The notes under the pieces are model-generated. The model saw nothing but the letters and a program-made list of their open reading frames with translations. It was not told the DNA's origin and made no database searches. Below, in pieces: positions 34,566-43,191 of a DNA stretch of 64,000 nucleotides. The position numbers and the translations under genes are program-made. Within the stretch, counting starts at the first letter, position 1; each line of letters opens with the position of its first letter. Origin of the DNA: Rhizobium sp. R711 (GTDB taxonomy: Bacteria; Pseudomonadota; Alphaproteobacteria; Rhizobiales; Rhizobiaceae); NCBI RefSeq assembly GCF_002211365.1, contig NZ_LOKZ01000006.1:89756-153755 (forward strand). The letters run 5' to 3'.

Positions 34566-36098
34566 ATGAGTAAGATCGCAGAGCGGGCGGCAGCCCTCGT
34601 GGACCGGGCAGTTGGAAGCTGGCTCTCCCGGACCGGAGGTGGTGCGGCCGTGCGTCAGCGCGAACTGATGATCCTGCGCCGGCTGGCGCTACTGTCGTCG
34701 GCGGCTCTCGTTGCAGCCCCCATCGGGCTCTCCTTGGTCACCAGCCCCGCCATCGCGCTGCCTGTGGGTGTCGCCACCGTATGCGCGGCCTTCCTGTTCT
34801 CCGCAGTGGGCAGCATTGCCCTGTCGCGCCAGAGCACGGCAACGGCTGCGGCCGCCCCGCCAATTGCAGAAGACTTCTTCATGGAGGCCACCGCCGGTCT
34901 CGCCTTCTTCCTCGATCCTCAGGGCAACGTCACCTCGGTCGGTGGCCGTGACAAGCGCGAGTTTCTCGCCTGGATGCGCGATCCGATCGGTAAGGGCTTT
35001 GTCGATCAGATACACGTCTCCGATCGTATCCTTTTTCTGCAGGCACTCGATCAGCTTCGCCAGGGTGAGGCGACTGCCGCAGTCGACCTGCGGCTGGAAC
35101 GGCCTTCGGTCTCACGCGACAACAGGCAGTTTGCCTACCTGCGGATGGACCTGACGGCTCGGCAAGACAGCGACGGTGCTCTCTTCAGCGTGATTGCCCA
35201 GCTACGCGATGTCTCCTTGGAGCAGCAGTTGCGGCAGGAGGCGCAGAACCGTGCCGATGACGCCCGCTCGGCCAACGATGCAAAGTCGCGGTTCCTCGCC
35301 GCCGTCAGCCATGAGCTGCGCACGCCGCTCAATGCGATCCTCGGCTTCTCGGATATCCTGATCGGCGAATATTTCGGCAAGTTCGAGAATGAGCGCCAGC
35401 GGGAGTATGTCGGCCTCGTCAGGGATTCCGGCGCGCACTTGCTCTCGGTCGTCAACACCATGCTCGACATGAGCAAGATCGAAGCCGGGCGCTACGAGCT
35501 CTGCCTCGAACCCTTCGACATTGCATCCGTCGTTCGTTCCTGCGAGGCAATGCTGGCATTGCAGGCGAAGACCAAGGGTGTCTCGCTGACGAGCCGGGTC
35601 CAGCGCGGTCTCGACGAGGTCGTAGCCGACCAGCGCGCGATCCAGCAGATCCTGATCAACCTGGTCGGCAATGCCGTGAAGTTCACGGATGCGGGCGGTG
35701 CGATCTCGATCGATGCGTCGATGCGCGACGGCGTCTTGAACCTCTGCGTCAGCGACACCGGCATCGGCATACCAAGCGACAAGCTGGAAATGCTCGGTCA
35801 ACCTTTTGTCCAGATCCAGAATGATTATAGCCGCCGCTTCGAAGGGACGGGGCTCGGTCTGTCGCTGGTGAAGGGCTTGGTGGCGCTGCATGGCGGCGAC
35901 TTCGCAATCGCCAGCACCCCCGGTGCCGGTACGATCATTACGATTTCCATTGCAGCGGATGGCTCTGGCATTCCGGCTGTGGGTACTGCCCGCAACGATC
36001 TTGTCGAGTTCCCGCCGCGACTGAAGGCTGCGCCGGCGCGAGCAGGCGTTTTGGAAGAGGGGCTTTTCGATGGCCGCGAGCAAGCGAAAATCGCCTAA
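34566..36098 (+). CDS. divJ: DivJ-like PAS sensor histidine kinase
   Basis: The 510-residue protein has two closely spaced membrane helices (about residues 38-88), a PAS-like domain (about 105-230) and a kinase core. The H-box is FLAAVSHELRTPLNAILGFSDIL, the N-box LINLVGNAVKFTDAGG, and the G-boxes DTGIGIP and GTGLGLSLVKGL. The segment after the H-box (GEYFGKFENERQREYVGLV) resembles DivJ/PleC/PdhS kinases, which act on DivK and so on CtrA. The start is uncertain; no good ribosome site precedes 34566. The stop overlaps the next gene by 29 bases. The divJ name is an inference from similarity. Confidence 0.68.
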   Translation: MSKIAERAAALVDRAVGSWLSRTGGGAAVRQRELMILRRLALLSSAALVAAPIGLSLVTSPAIALPVGVATVCAAFLFSAVGSIALSRQSTATAAAAPPIAEDFFMEATAGLAFFLDPQGNVTSVGGRDKREFLAWMRDPIGKGFVDQIHVSDRILFLQALDQLRQGEATAAVDLRLERPSVSRDNRQFAYLRMDLTARQDSDGALFSVIAQLRDVSLEQQLRQEAQNRADDARSANDAKSRFLAAVSHELRTPLNAILGFSDILIGEYFGKFENERQREYVGLVRDSGAHLLSVVNTMLDMSKIEAGRYELCLEPFDIASVVRSCEAMLALQAKTKGVSLTSRVQRGLDEVVADQRAIQQILINLVGNAVKFTDAGGAISIDASMRDGVLNLCVSDTGIGIPSDKLEMLGQPFVQIQNDYSRRFEGTGLGLSLVKGLVALHGGDFAIASTPGAGTIITISIAADGSGIPAVGTARNDLVEFPPRLKAAPARAGVLEEGLFDGREQAKIA

Positions 36099-37002
36099 GG
36101 GACGGAGAGGTCGGCAGAAACGGCCGAGCCTCCTTCTCACCGGGGCAACCGTCGTCGGCGGTATCGGGCTGCAGGGCGCAAGCGCGCTCGGCGGCGTGAT
36201 CGGCCGTAACCCGTCGGTCGCGGGCGGCACGGCAGCCTTCTTGGTCATCTTCAGCTTCGTCGCCGCCAACGCGCTCTGGTATCAGCCGGGCGCCCATCCG
36301 CACCCCTTCCTGCGCACGCGCGACGCGCTTTTCCCGAATGCGCTTGGTGGCCGCCCGGCCATTGAGGAGCAAAGCGGGAACGTCACGACCTTCAAGATCC
36401 AGCGGCAGGACGAGGCCGACGCCACGCAGACCAATGCGACGCCGCCGGCCGCTCCTGGTGGTCAGCAACGGAGCCAGATCGTCATGGACATCCAGACCGA
36501 GCTGGTACGGCGCGGCCTCTACAACGGCACACCGGATGGGGTCATCGGTCCGCGCACCAGCGCGGCGATCTTGTTCTTCGAAGAAACCGTGGGCATGCCG
36601 CAGACGGGCGAACCGACGCCCGATGTGCTGGCAGCGCTCCGAGCCGACTCGGTCGGCCCCTCGGCGGTTCCGCTGGAAAAGCCGCCGGCCGACGTCACCT
36701 CGAAGGCATCCGCCGAGGACCCGGTCGCAGCCGCCATCCGCAGCGCCGAAAAGACCGTAAAGACCGCGCCGACACCGGCAAAAAAAGCCACGCCGTCCGC
36801 GGAGTTGTCGACCGTCGATCTCGTCCTGAAGATCCAGAAGGGCCTCAGCAACATGGCCTACGCCAACGTCGGCGTCGACGGCGTGCCCGGCGAACAGACA
36901 CGCACCGCGATCCGCCACTTCCAGAAGCACTACAACCTTCCGGAGAATGGCGAGCCCAGCGAGGCGGTCCTGAAGAAGCTCAAGGAAATCGGCGCGCTCT
37001 GA
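36070..37002 (+). CDS. Membrane-anchored protein with two peptidoglycan-binding domains
   Basis: The 310-residue protein has a very basic N terminus (ASKRKSPKGRRGRQKR), hydrophobic stretches at about residues 21-75, and two PG_binding_1 domains at about 135-195 and 250-305. Both show the repeat ending in a PDGVIGPRTSAAI or VDGVPGEQTRTAI motif. It would sit in the inner membrane and touch the cell wall. It overlaps the DivJ-like kinase by 29 bases, so the two are translationally linked, suggesting that wall contact and the kinase are functionally related. Confidence 0.85.
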   Translation: MAASKRKSPKGRRGRQKRPSLLLTGATVVGGIGLQGASALGGVIGRNPSVAGGTAAFLVIFSFVAANALWYQPGAHPHPFLRTRDALFPNALGGRPAIEEQSGNVTTFKIQRQDEADATQTNATPPAAPGGQQRSQIVMDIQTELVRRGLYNGTPDGVIGPRTSAAILFFEETVGMPQTGEPTPDVLAALRADSVGPSAVPLEKPPADVTSKASAEDPVAAAIRSAEKTVKTAPTPAKKATPSAELSTVDLVLKIQKGLSNMAYANVGVDGVPGEQTRTAIRHFQKHYNLPENGEPSEAVLKKLKEIGAL

Positions 37003-37051
37003 AGGGCGTGCCCTGCATTGCCGCCATCCGTTTGTCTGCTATAGCTCGCCC

Positions 37052-37408
37052 ATGAGATTGCGCACCGACATCTTCGTCTCCGCCCTTCTGCGTCGCGTTT
37101 TTGCCAGGGGCGACTTTGCCGCTGTCGAAGCGAAAGGCGCCGACGAGGCCGGCGCCGTGTTTATCCGCCAGCATTTCCGCGATGGTCTGGAGACGCTCTA
37201 TGGCCCCGCGCCGCAAAGCCTGTTCGACGGGGAGACGAGCGGCGAGCGACTGTTCGAGCAGCGGCTGACGCGGGAGGAGCCTGAGAGGGTCAGGGAACTC
37301 CTCGAGCGTGAACGCAAATTCGATCCTGATCTCTGGGTCGTCGAGCTCGAGGCTGATGATCTCGGTGATATCGTTCCGCTGGTTGATCAGCGGCAGAACC
37401 CGTTATAG
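37052..37408 (+). CDS. DUF1491 family protein
   Basis: The 118-residue protein has the DUF1491 layout: RLRTDIFVSALLRRVFARGDFAAV at the start (alpha-beta core) and a C-terminal DPDLWVVELE. The function is unknown; the family is alphaproteobacterial. It follows the peptidoglycan-binding gene by 49 bases and is convergent with DUF2336. Confidence 0.82.
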   Translation: MRLRTDIFVSALLRRVFARGDFAAVEAKGADEAGAVFIRQHFRDGLETLYGPAPQSLFDGETSGERLFEQRLTREEPERVRELLERERKFDPDLWVVELEADDLGDIVPLVDQRQNPL

Positions 37409-37414
37409 GCAGGA

Positions 37415-38428
37415 TCAGCGCGAGCGGATGAAACGCCTGCCCCGGGCCGGCGGCACCTCGCGGGCGGAGTGGGCCGGTCCCGTTTCCTCGGGCAGATAGG
37501 TATAATTGTCGGCGCGACGCCAAGCCTCGACACGAGCGTTGCACTCTTCCGGATCAAGCCCGTCCAGCACCATCCATGCGCGCGTTACGCCGTGCTGCGG
37601 TTCCGCGAGGTGAGGATAAAGCTTTTCGAGCACGAAGACGGCGTCGAGGAAATCCATGCCGAGACTGATGAGCGTGGTCGCGAGCTGCTGTCCGGAGATA
37701 TCGAGCATGATGCGTTCGGCAAGCCAGCGGCTTGCGGAAAGTCCGTCGGCAAGGGCTTTCGCAAAGAGCGCGGCCTCGCGGTTGCGGGCGAAGCGCACGA
37801 GGAGGGCAGCCTGGATCGGCGACAGGTTGCGCAGGCCAAGGCGATCGCCTTCCGGACGGCTGACATGCCGTGCCAGTTCACGGATCTTGTCGCGCATTTC
37901 TTCTTCGTTAACGCGGCGAGCGGCAGCTTCCGCTTCCTCGAGGGATGTCGCGGCGGGCACTTCGGGCAGTACGACGAGGGGAGCCTCGATCTCGGCCGGT
38001 GCCGCCAGTCGCTGGTCAGTCTGGCGCAGTCCGACGAGAGCGTCGATAACGCGCGGCGAGACAGCATTCCGGCTGACGATCGCCTTCATATGCGCACTGC
38101 CCTGGGTGCGCGCGATCGTGATCAGGGTTTCGTCGTCGATCGCCGGTGACGAGGTGAGGAAGGGGGCGGCGATGTCGATCGGCTGGGAGCCGACGAACAG
38201 TGCCACGGCCGCCGGAATCTGCGGGCATTGGGAAAGGGCAGCGACGGCCTGCCGTCGCGCCTCATCGGAAGATGCCTGAAACAACGGCGTGAAGAGTTCG
38301 GCGAATTGGCGCAGTTCAGAGCGGGTCGGCGGTTGCAATCCCTCGAAGCTGCTGACGGTCGCCATGAGAACCACGTCCTTCTTCCGGCTGGCGGATGGGG
38401 CCTCTAGGTCTCGGAACCGGTCACGCAC
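37415..38428 (-). CDS. DUF2336 family protein
   Basis: The 337-residue protein is mostly helical, with HEAT-like pairs of helices such as SSDEARRQAVAALSQCP and ISLGMDFLDAVFVLEKLYPH. It belongs to DUF2336, an alphaproteobacterial family of unknown role. A start at Met22 (38365) is also possible. A near-CtrA site (TTAA-N7-TAAA, 38532-38546) lies about 100 bases upstream; its meaning is open. Confidence 0.8.
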   Translation of the reverse strand: MRDRFRDLEAPSASRKKDVVLMATVSSFEGLQPPTRSELRQFAELFTPLFQASSDEARRQAVAALSQCPQIPAAVALFVGSQPIDIAAPFLTSSPAIDDETLITIARTQGSAHMKAIVSRNAVSPRVIDALVGLRQTDQRLAAPAEIEAPLVVLPEVPAATSLEEAEAAARRVNEEEMRDKIRELARHVSRPEGDRLGLRNLSPIQAALLVRFARNREAALFAKALADGLSASRWLAERIMLDISGQQLATTLISLGMDFLDAVFVLEKLYPHLAEPQHGVTRAWMVLDGLDPEECNARVEAWRRADNYTYLPEETGPAHSAREVPPARGRRFIRSR

Positions 38429-38609
38429 AAGAACACACCCTGGAAACGCAAAAACGGGATGTCGCAGGACTGGACGCGGAGGGACGCCCCTTACCCCACA
38501 TAGGTTATGAACAAATCCTACATGGGCAGGGTTAATGCTTACTAAAGACCTTCACGAATTTGTGCCGAAAGGACCCACCGCCCGGCGGTTGCGGAAATTG
38601 TGTCCGAGA

Positions 38610-38816
38610 CTAAAGCCCCTTGTGTTCGCGCAGCGCTGCCAGAAGCCTTTCGGCACTGTTGTTTCCGGATTGGTAGAGGTCGAGCGCAGCGGAGGCTGCC
38701 AGTTGCGCCTCCGGGCTCTTGATGTCGATCCGCTTTTCCGTGCACCAGGCATCGAGCGCATGGCGAAGCACATCGAGGTCCTCGGGGGAGAATGTCGAAC
38801 CGATAAGCAAAGACAT
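38610..38816 (-). CDS. Small conserved helical protein, 68 residues
   Basis: The ATG at 38816 is preceded by AAGGAGGGG, a very strong ribosome site, which makes this short gene convincing. The product is helical (SPEDLDVLRHALDAWCTEKRIDI, then SAALDLYQSGNNSAERLLAAL). I do not recognise a named family. It is encoded alone between DUF2336 and a 300-base AT-rich region. Confidence 0.75.
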   Translation of the reverse strand: MSLLIGSTFSPEDLDVLRHALDAWCTEKRIDIKSPEAQLAASAALDLYQSGNNSAERLLAALREHKGL

Positions 38817-39105
38817 TTTTACCCCTCCTTGTCCGCGGTGAACGGAACAGCGCCCAGCCGAGCGGCCGTGAATTTTCTCCGGCTATACAACTTTACCGGT
38901 ATTGCCAGAGACCGCAATTGATATTTTTGTGACAGGAAATCGTGATCGGGAGGGTCCGACGGCACAACCTCCGTTAAGTATATGAATTAATGCTAATATC
39001 ATTGCGCCGTTGTGGACCGAATCTTCTTGTGAGACGTTTGAAACCAAAAGACGGTCCGGCGCGTTTATAGAACGTCGTTGAAGTAGCTAATGTTCACGCA
39101 TGAAA

Positions 39106-39120
39106 TTAACGATCTGTTAA
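39106..39120 (+). promoter_or_regulatory. Perfect CtrA-binding box
   Basis: TTAA-CGATCTG-TTAA fits the CtrA consensus TTAA-N7-TTAA exactly and ends seven bases before the ATG at 39128. Because it overlaps the expected translation start region, it would act as a repressor site or mark a promoter for a later start. CtrA is the cell-cycle response regulator of alphaproteobacteria. Confidence 0.65.
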
Positions 39121-39127
39121 CGGTCAT

Positions 39128-39496
39128 ATGTCTCAATTCGGATATGAACGGCGGCCGAGCGCTTCGGTCGTCCGGTTTCACATCACGGTATTTCGAACAG
39201 GTGCCGTGAGAAAGGCGCGAATGCCTCGGAGCCCCCCGTATCAGGCTCTACAGGACGCGCTGGCTCGCATAGGCGGGCAGGGTGAGATTGCACAGTTCAT
39301 CCGTCTCGGGCCGTGCATGGAGACGAGAATGGCAATAGTCGTCGCATTGGCGGACCGTCTGTCTCAGACGCGACGCCGCAAGGGCAAGAACCTAGTCGAG
39401 GCACAGATCCTGCTTTTCACCGGCGTGCGTTACGAGCGCCTGACGGAGAGTTCGAAGCGTTCCTCCGGGCATCGCGTTTCGCGGGCCAAAAAATAG
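39128..39496 (+). CDS. Hypothetical basic protein behind a CtrA box
   Basis: The longest reading has 122 residues. From Met32 (39221) the sequence MPRSPPYQALQDALARIGG with a basic tail (SSGHRVSRAKK) looks more protein-like, so the real start may be 39221. I recognise no domain. The helical middle and high Arg/Lys content could fit a DNA- or RNA-associated protein. No clear ribosome site precedes either start. The CtrA box directly upstream is the main reason to take it seriously. Confidence 0.45.
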   Translation: MSQFGYERRPSASVVRFHITVFRTGAVRKARMPRSPPYQALQDALARIGGQGEIAQFIRLGPCMETRMAIVVALADRLSQTRRRKGKNLVEAQILLFTGVRYERLTESSKRSSGHRVSRAKK

Positions 39497-39506
39497 ATCG
39501 ATTGCT

Positions 39507-40061
39507 TCAATTCGAGGAGCCGGCATATTCGTCGCAGCCGGCCTCCGCGAGAAAGTTCCGTGCGGCCGCATCGAAGCTCGCCTGGGGCGCCAATGTCCTC
39601 AGCACCGCATAGCCTTCCGAACGCGTGCTTTCCACGAGAATGGTTTTCTGCAGATCCGGTGGCAAAGCCTTGCGAAGCTCGGTCAACTGGATCGGCGTTC
39701 CGATCAGAATATCGAGCGCACCGCCGACCGACGTCCTGTCATTCATGCTGAAGACCTCGTTCGAGGCCTCATCGTAGAGTGCTGTCGACCAGAACGGCAC
39801 ATTGCCTTTCGCAGTCAGCCGGACCGGATTTTCCTCGATGTCGAACGCGCAGACAGCGGTGCGGACAAAGGGATCGTCGTTGGAAAGTCCTGCCGCGTCA
39901 TCGGCGGCCCCAAGCAGGTAGAACTTGTCGAGATCGCCCTCGGACGCGACACGGGTCGCGGCATCCCTGCCTGTAAAGTGCGGCAGCGAGAGGATGATCA
40001 CGAGATGCAGCAGTGCTGCCCCGAAAAGTCCCGCGAGGATGGCGAAGAGGATCCTAAGCAT
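39507..40061 (-). CDS. DUF1254 family membrane-anchored protein
   Basis: The 184-residue protein has an N-terminal membrane segment (MLRILFAILAGLFGAALLHLVIIL) and a periplasmic DUF1254-type domain with DPFVRTAVCAFDI. I place the start at 40061, inside the end of the upstream DUF1214 gene (8-base overlap); an earlier Met lacks support. DUF1254 and DUF1214 are two halves of a common larger protein, here encoded as separate genes in reverse order. Function unknown. Confidence 0.8.
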   Translation of the reverse strand: MLRILFAILAGLFGAALLHLVIILSLPHFTGRDAATRVASEGDLDKFYLLGAADDAAGLSNDDPFVRTAVCAFDIEENPVRLTAKGNVPFWSTALYDEASNEVFSMNDRTSVGGALDILIGTPIQLTELRKALPPDLQKTILVESTRSEGYAVLRTLAPQASFDAAARNFLAEAGCDEYAGSSN

Positions 40062-40641
40062 TGCCGCATCCGGTTTTCTGGAGCTTCGGCATAGCAAGGT
40101 CGATAACGCCGGAGCTACCGGCTGTCGGGGTGTCGAAAAGCGTCAGGACGAGCTGGAACGTCCCGGCCGCCGGCAGCGCGAGCCAATTGCCCGGCCGCGC
40201 CTGCGCGGAAATGTCGATTGAGAAGCTGCTGTCGGGCTGCCGCAGCACCGTCCAGGAGTTCATCGCGCCGGGAAGTCCCGTCCGCAGCGAGGCCGGGTTG
40301 CCGCTATTATCAGCGGTAAACAGCGTCCAGATCCGGGCAGGCGGCGTCTGCCCCGTGATGCGATAGCTGCAGCCGGCATTCAGCCGCGTGCCGGCATCGT
40401 CGACCTTGGCGGTGAACATCAGGCCTTCGGCGTTTCCGTAAAGCAGGCGCCCGGCGCGCGCCCTGTGCGATTTAGCGTAAGGGTCGGCGCTTTCCGTCTG
40501 CAGTTCGGGGAACGCCTCCCATGCGCCGAGCTTGATCGCGCCGAAGCCGGCCGTTGCGTCCAGCGCGTAGAGCGAAATCATGATCCCGCCGCCAAAGGCG
40601 ATAATCAAAGTCATCGCTATGAAGAGAGGAAACCGAAACAC
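40054..40641 (-). CDS. DUF1214 family membrane-anchored protein
   Basis: The 195-residue protein has an N-terminal anchor (FPLFIAMTLIIAFGGGIMISLY) and the DUF1214 domain with SYRITGQTPPARIWTLFTADNSG and NSWTVLRQPDSSFSIDIS. It overlaps the DUF1254 gene by eight bases, so the two form a coupled operon. The natural role of the family is not established. Confidence 0.82.
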   Translation of the reverse strand: MFRFPLFIAMTLIIAFGGGIMISLYALDATAGFGAIKLGAWEAFPELQTESADPYAKSHRARAGRLLYGNAEGLMFTAKVDDAGTRLNAGCSYRITGQTPPARIWTLFTADNSGNPASLRTGLPGAMNSWTVLRQPDSSFSIDISAQARPGNWLALPAAGTFQLVLTLFDTPTAGSSGVIDLAMPKLQKTGCGNA

Positions 40642-41007
40642 TATGCGCCCTTGAGAAACACGACGACCTTGAGAAACAAATCAGTTGAAGGGTTACCACT
40701 GATTCTAGCTGGGCGGAATGGTGCAGGCGATTGTCGGTGGCGTATCCCGGTCGGAACGGACAGCCAAATCTCCGCAGCTTCTGCGAAAAGCGTCTTCCGG
40801 ATGTCTGAATTCATTCGCCGTGGGTCAAGGGAAAGCGCTCGCGGGCATTCCGGCCGTTTTCGGCAAAAGCGGACGAGCGTCTGATCCGATTGAACTCTAA
40901 CTGACAGCCCGTTGCGGTTGTTTGCGCTTTTAATCCTGACTATCAGCGATCAAAATCTTTCCCCCCCCCCCGATGAGGTGGTGCACGCTTGATGAATGGC
41001 GACGCCT
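40642..41007 (-). other. Intergenic region with a run of eleven C residues
   Basis: This 366-base gap lies between the peroxiredoxin stop and the DUF1214 start, both on the minus strand, and should hold the DUF1214 promoter. A homopolymer of eleven C occupies 40961-40971. GACGC-CTTCA-GCGTC at 41001-41015 is a small hairpin at the peroxiredoxin stop. I see no supportable gene. Confidence 0.5.
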
Positions 41008-41688
41008 TCAGCGTCGGAGGCTGCTGGCAGCGGCGAGCATTTCCGCCGCGTTTGGAAAGATGCAGAGGCTGTCAGGCCCGTCGTGCGCTTCAATTTGCAC
41101 CCAGCGAACGATGCCATCGCCGTCGATGAGGAAGTGCCCGACAAGCTGTGTCGGGTGCCTTGCGAAGATGGCATGATCAACTTCAGTAAGCTCGAAGCCG
41201 TCTTGGGCGTTGAGTAAGGCATTGGCCGCCATCGGGTGTAACGCTTCCGGCAATTCGCCCGTCGGGTTAATGCGAGCGGCCTCGAATTGCTCCATGCTTG
41301 CCCGATAGGGCCATACTGGTTTCTCGCGGCTGTCCTCGGGCAGGAAGTCGCCGTGCGGCACGCCGAAGGCCCGGTGCGTGGAGCAATCCTGGTCACACAG
41401 GAGCACGGCCGGCGTCGGCCGGTGCTCGAAATATATGCGGGCGCGCTCCACCGGCGTGTTGATCACGGCAACTGTTTCCACCCCCGCGGCGCGCAGGGCA
41501 GGCTGTAGACTACCGAGTTGCCCCACCTGACGCCGGCAGAACGGGCAGTGCAACCCGCGGAAGAAGGCGATCAGAAAAGGGTGACCGTGAAGGCTCGCGA
41601 GTGAAACCGTTCCTTTTTGATTTGCCGACGGAAGTGCGAAGGCGGGTGCGTATTCCCCTGGTTGGAGCGGGCGCTTCTGGTCTCCCAT
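41008..41688 (-). CDS. Peroxiredoxin-like (AhpC/TSA) protein
   Basis: The 226-residue protein has a thioredoxin-like fold with the active-site region FFRGLHCPFCRRQVGQL, a CxxC pair, and an AhpC/TSA-type core (VSLASLHGHPFLIAFF). The C-terminal third carries HFLIDGDGIVRWVQIE. It may reduce peroxides or act as a thiol oxidoreductase; CPFC is closer to thioredoxin-like than to classical peroxiredoxin spacing. It starts at 41688 with GAGGAC upstream and lies parallel to the WYL regulator. Confidence 0.8.
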   Translation of the reverse strand: MGDQKRPLQPGEYAPAFALPSANQKGTVSLASLHGHPFLIAFFRGLHCPFCRRQVGQLGSLQPALRAAGVETVAVINTPVERARIYFEHRPTPAVLLCDQDCSTHRAFGVPHGDFLPEDSREKPVWPYRASMEQFEAARINPTGELPEALHPMAANALLNAQDGFELTEVDHAIFARHPTQLVGHFLIDGDGIVRWVQIEAHDGPDSLCIFPNAAEMLAAASSLRR

Positions 41689-41854
41689 GGCATTTGTCCT
41701 CTGCTAGGAGTTCAGGTGAATGCTGGGCTTGATCCAAGTCCAACACCTATCACGCCACGGCACCACTCGCCATGTTCACGGTGCAATCGGCTGCAGTGCG
41801 AAGCTTCAGAAGTCTTACGACGGCGACACGTCCCCTTTTGGCGGCCCGAAGCGG

Positions 41855-42562
41855 TCATTGCACCTCACGGGGTTTCCGCATTTCGGCATCGCGCCGCTGT
41901 TGCCATTGCTGCCTCAGCTTGCTCCTGGACATGCCTATAGATTCATCGAGAATCTCGACTTTGAGGATACGTTCGGTGCGGAAATGACGGAAGGCTTGTT
42001 TCGATTGGCACCACGCGATCAAGAGGCTGTGCGTGTCGGCATAGCCGAGAAGCACAGGCCACACGATGCGGCTGGTAACCGCGCCATCCGCCGCGCGATA
42101 GTCAAGCGCAAGCTTGCGGCCTTCCCTGATCGCCAACCTGAGCGGACGCGTGTCGCGTGTCACGTCGCCGCTGACATCATCCGGTTTGATGCTGACGGCG
42201 GGTTGGGTAATATAGGAAAGAAAGTCCTGCGGCATGACCGATGTGATCTTGGCCATTGCATCGCTCGCGGCATTCCGGATGGCCGCGTCGTTCAACCTTG
42301 CCACCATCTGAACGCCGAGCACGACGGCCTCGATCTCGTCAGGCGTCAGCATGAGCGGTGGCATGTCGTATCGTGGATCGAGGACGTAGCCGAACCCCGC
42401 TTCGCCTTCGATTGGAACACGCTGGGCAATCAGGTGTGCGATATCGCGGTAGACGGTTCGCCGCGCGACCTCAAGTTCATCCGCAAGCTCAGACGAGGTC
42501 ACCGGGCGGCTCGACCGTCGAAGAATCTGGATGATCTGAAAAAGCCGATCTGCTTTTCGCAT
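41855..42562 (-). CDS. WYL-domain HTH regulator (YafY family)
   Basis: The 235-residue regulator has the N-terminal HTH_11 (ADRLFQIIQILRRSSRPVTS, then RTVYRDIAHL) and a WYL-type domain with DYRAADGAVTSRIVWPVLLGY and SLLIAWCQSKQAFRHFRTERI. It is divergent from a small VOC protein gene at 42651, a very common pairing. Its operator is probably the CTGCCA-N6-TGTCAG palindrome at 42578. The ligand is unknown. It matches the truncated regulator at the left edge over the HTH. Confidence 0.88.
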   Translation of the reverse strand: MRKADRLFQIIQILRRSSRPVTSSELADELEVARRTVYRDIAHLIAQRVPIEGEAGFGYVLDPRYDMPPLMLTPDEIEAVVLGVQMVARLNDAAIRNAASDAMAKITSVMPQDFLSYITQPAVSIKPDDVSGDVTRDTRPLRLAIREGRKLALDYRAADGAVTSRIVWPVLLGYADTHSLLIAWCQSKQAFRHFRTERILKVEILDESIGMSRSKLRQQWQQRRDAEMRKPREVQ

Positions 42563-42577
42563 GCCTGATTACTCCTG

Positions 42578-42595
42578 CTGCCACAACGCTGTCAG
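42578..42595. promoter_or_regulatory. Palindromic operator between the second WYL regulator and the VOC gene
   Basis: CTGCCA-N6-TGTCAG lies 16 bases upstream of the regulator start in the divergent gap. It has one mismatch to the perfect CTGACA-N6-TGTCAG at 158-175. The same spacer and position at two regulators of one family make it a convincing operator. Confidence 0.6.
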
Positions 42596-42650
42596 CACGG
42601 CTGTGTCACAAAAGCAAGGAAAGAGATGGTCGTGCATCAGGGAGAAAATC

Positions 42651-43049
42651 ATGAAGTTCGCATCCACCCGCCTCATTGCCTCGGATATCAACAGCATGGT
42701 GGCCTTTTATGAGCTTGTGACGGGCTGCCGCGCGGACTGGCTTGCGCCCGTCTTCGCCGAGATCGTCACCCCCGGCGCTAGCCTCGCAATCGGCAGCGCG
42801 GAAACCGTGGCCTTGTTCAGCGAGGGTAGCGCGGAGCCAAGAGCCAACCGGACGGCCATTCTCGAGTTCATGGTGCCGGACGTCGATGCGGAATTCGCGC
42901 GGCTCAAGGACCAGGTCACGGTCGTGCACGCACCCAAGGATTTGCCATGGGGCAATCGGACAGTGCAGTTTGCCGACCCCGAGGGGACACGCGTCGCCCT
43001 CTATACACCCGTAGCCGACGCCGCGAGACGGCGTTTCGCTGGCCGTTGA
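42651..43049 (+). CDS. VOC-superfamily (glyoxalase-like) protein
   Basis: The 132-residue single VOC domain begins STRLIASDINSMVAFYELVTG and closes with the metal-site strand FADPEGTRVALYTP. The ATG at 42651 has GGAG seven bases upstream; longer readings lack this. Control by the divergent WYL regulator is likely. The substrate is unknown; glyoxalase, dioxygenase and antibiotic-binding members share this fold. Confidence 0.83.
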   Translation: MKFASTRLIASDINSMVAFYELVTGCRADWLAPVFAEIVTPGASLAIGSAETVALFSEGSAEPRANRTAILEFMVPDVDAEFARLKDQVTVVHAPKDLPWGNRTVQFADPEGTRVALYTPVADAARRRFAGR

Positions 43050-43191
43050 TTGGCCAAAACCGTTGGCCGAAGCTTGTCTTTGAGGAACGTTCCGTGCGCA
43101 GGGGACCGCAACCAGCGCGGCTCGCCGACCGCTTCTGGCGCAAAGGGACCCCTTTTCGCCACGTTGATCCTCATGTACTCCCGGCGTGGCC

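Noticed and set aside
38532..38546. A third CtrA box upstream of the DUF2336 gene.
   Set aside because: It reads TTAA-N7-TAAA, with one mismatch in the core, and is about 100 bases from the start. It is too weak to call.
43052..43068. GGCCAA-N5-TTGGCC after the VOC gene as an intrinsic terminator.
   Set aside because: The stem is short and no T-run follows. Termination here is plausible but not supported.
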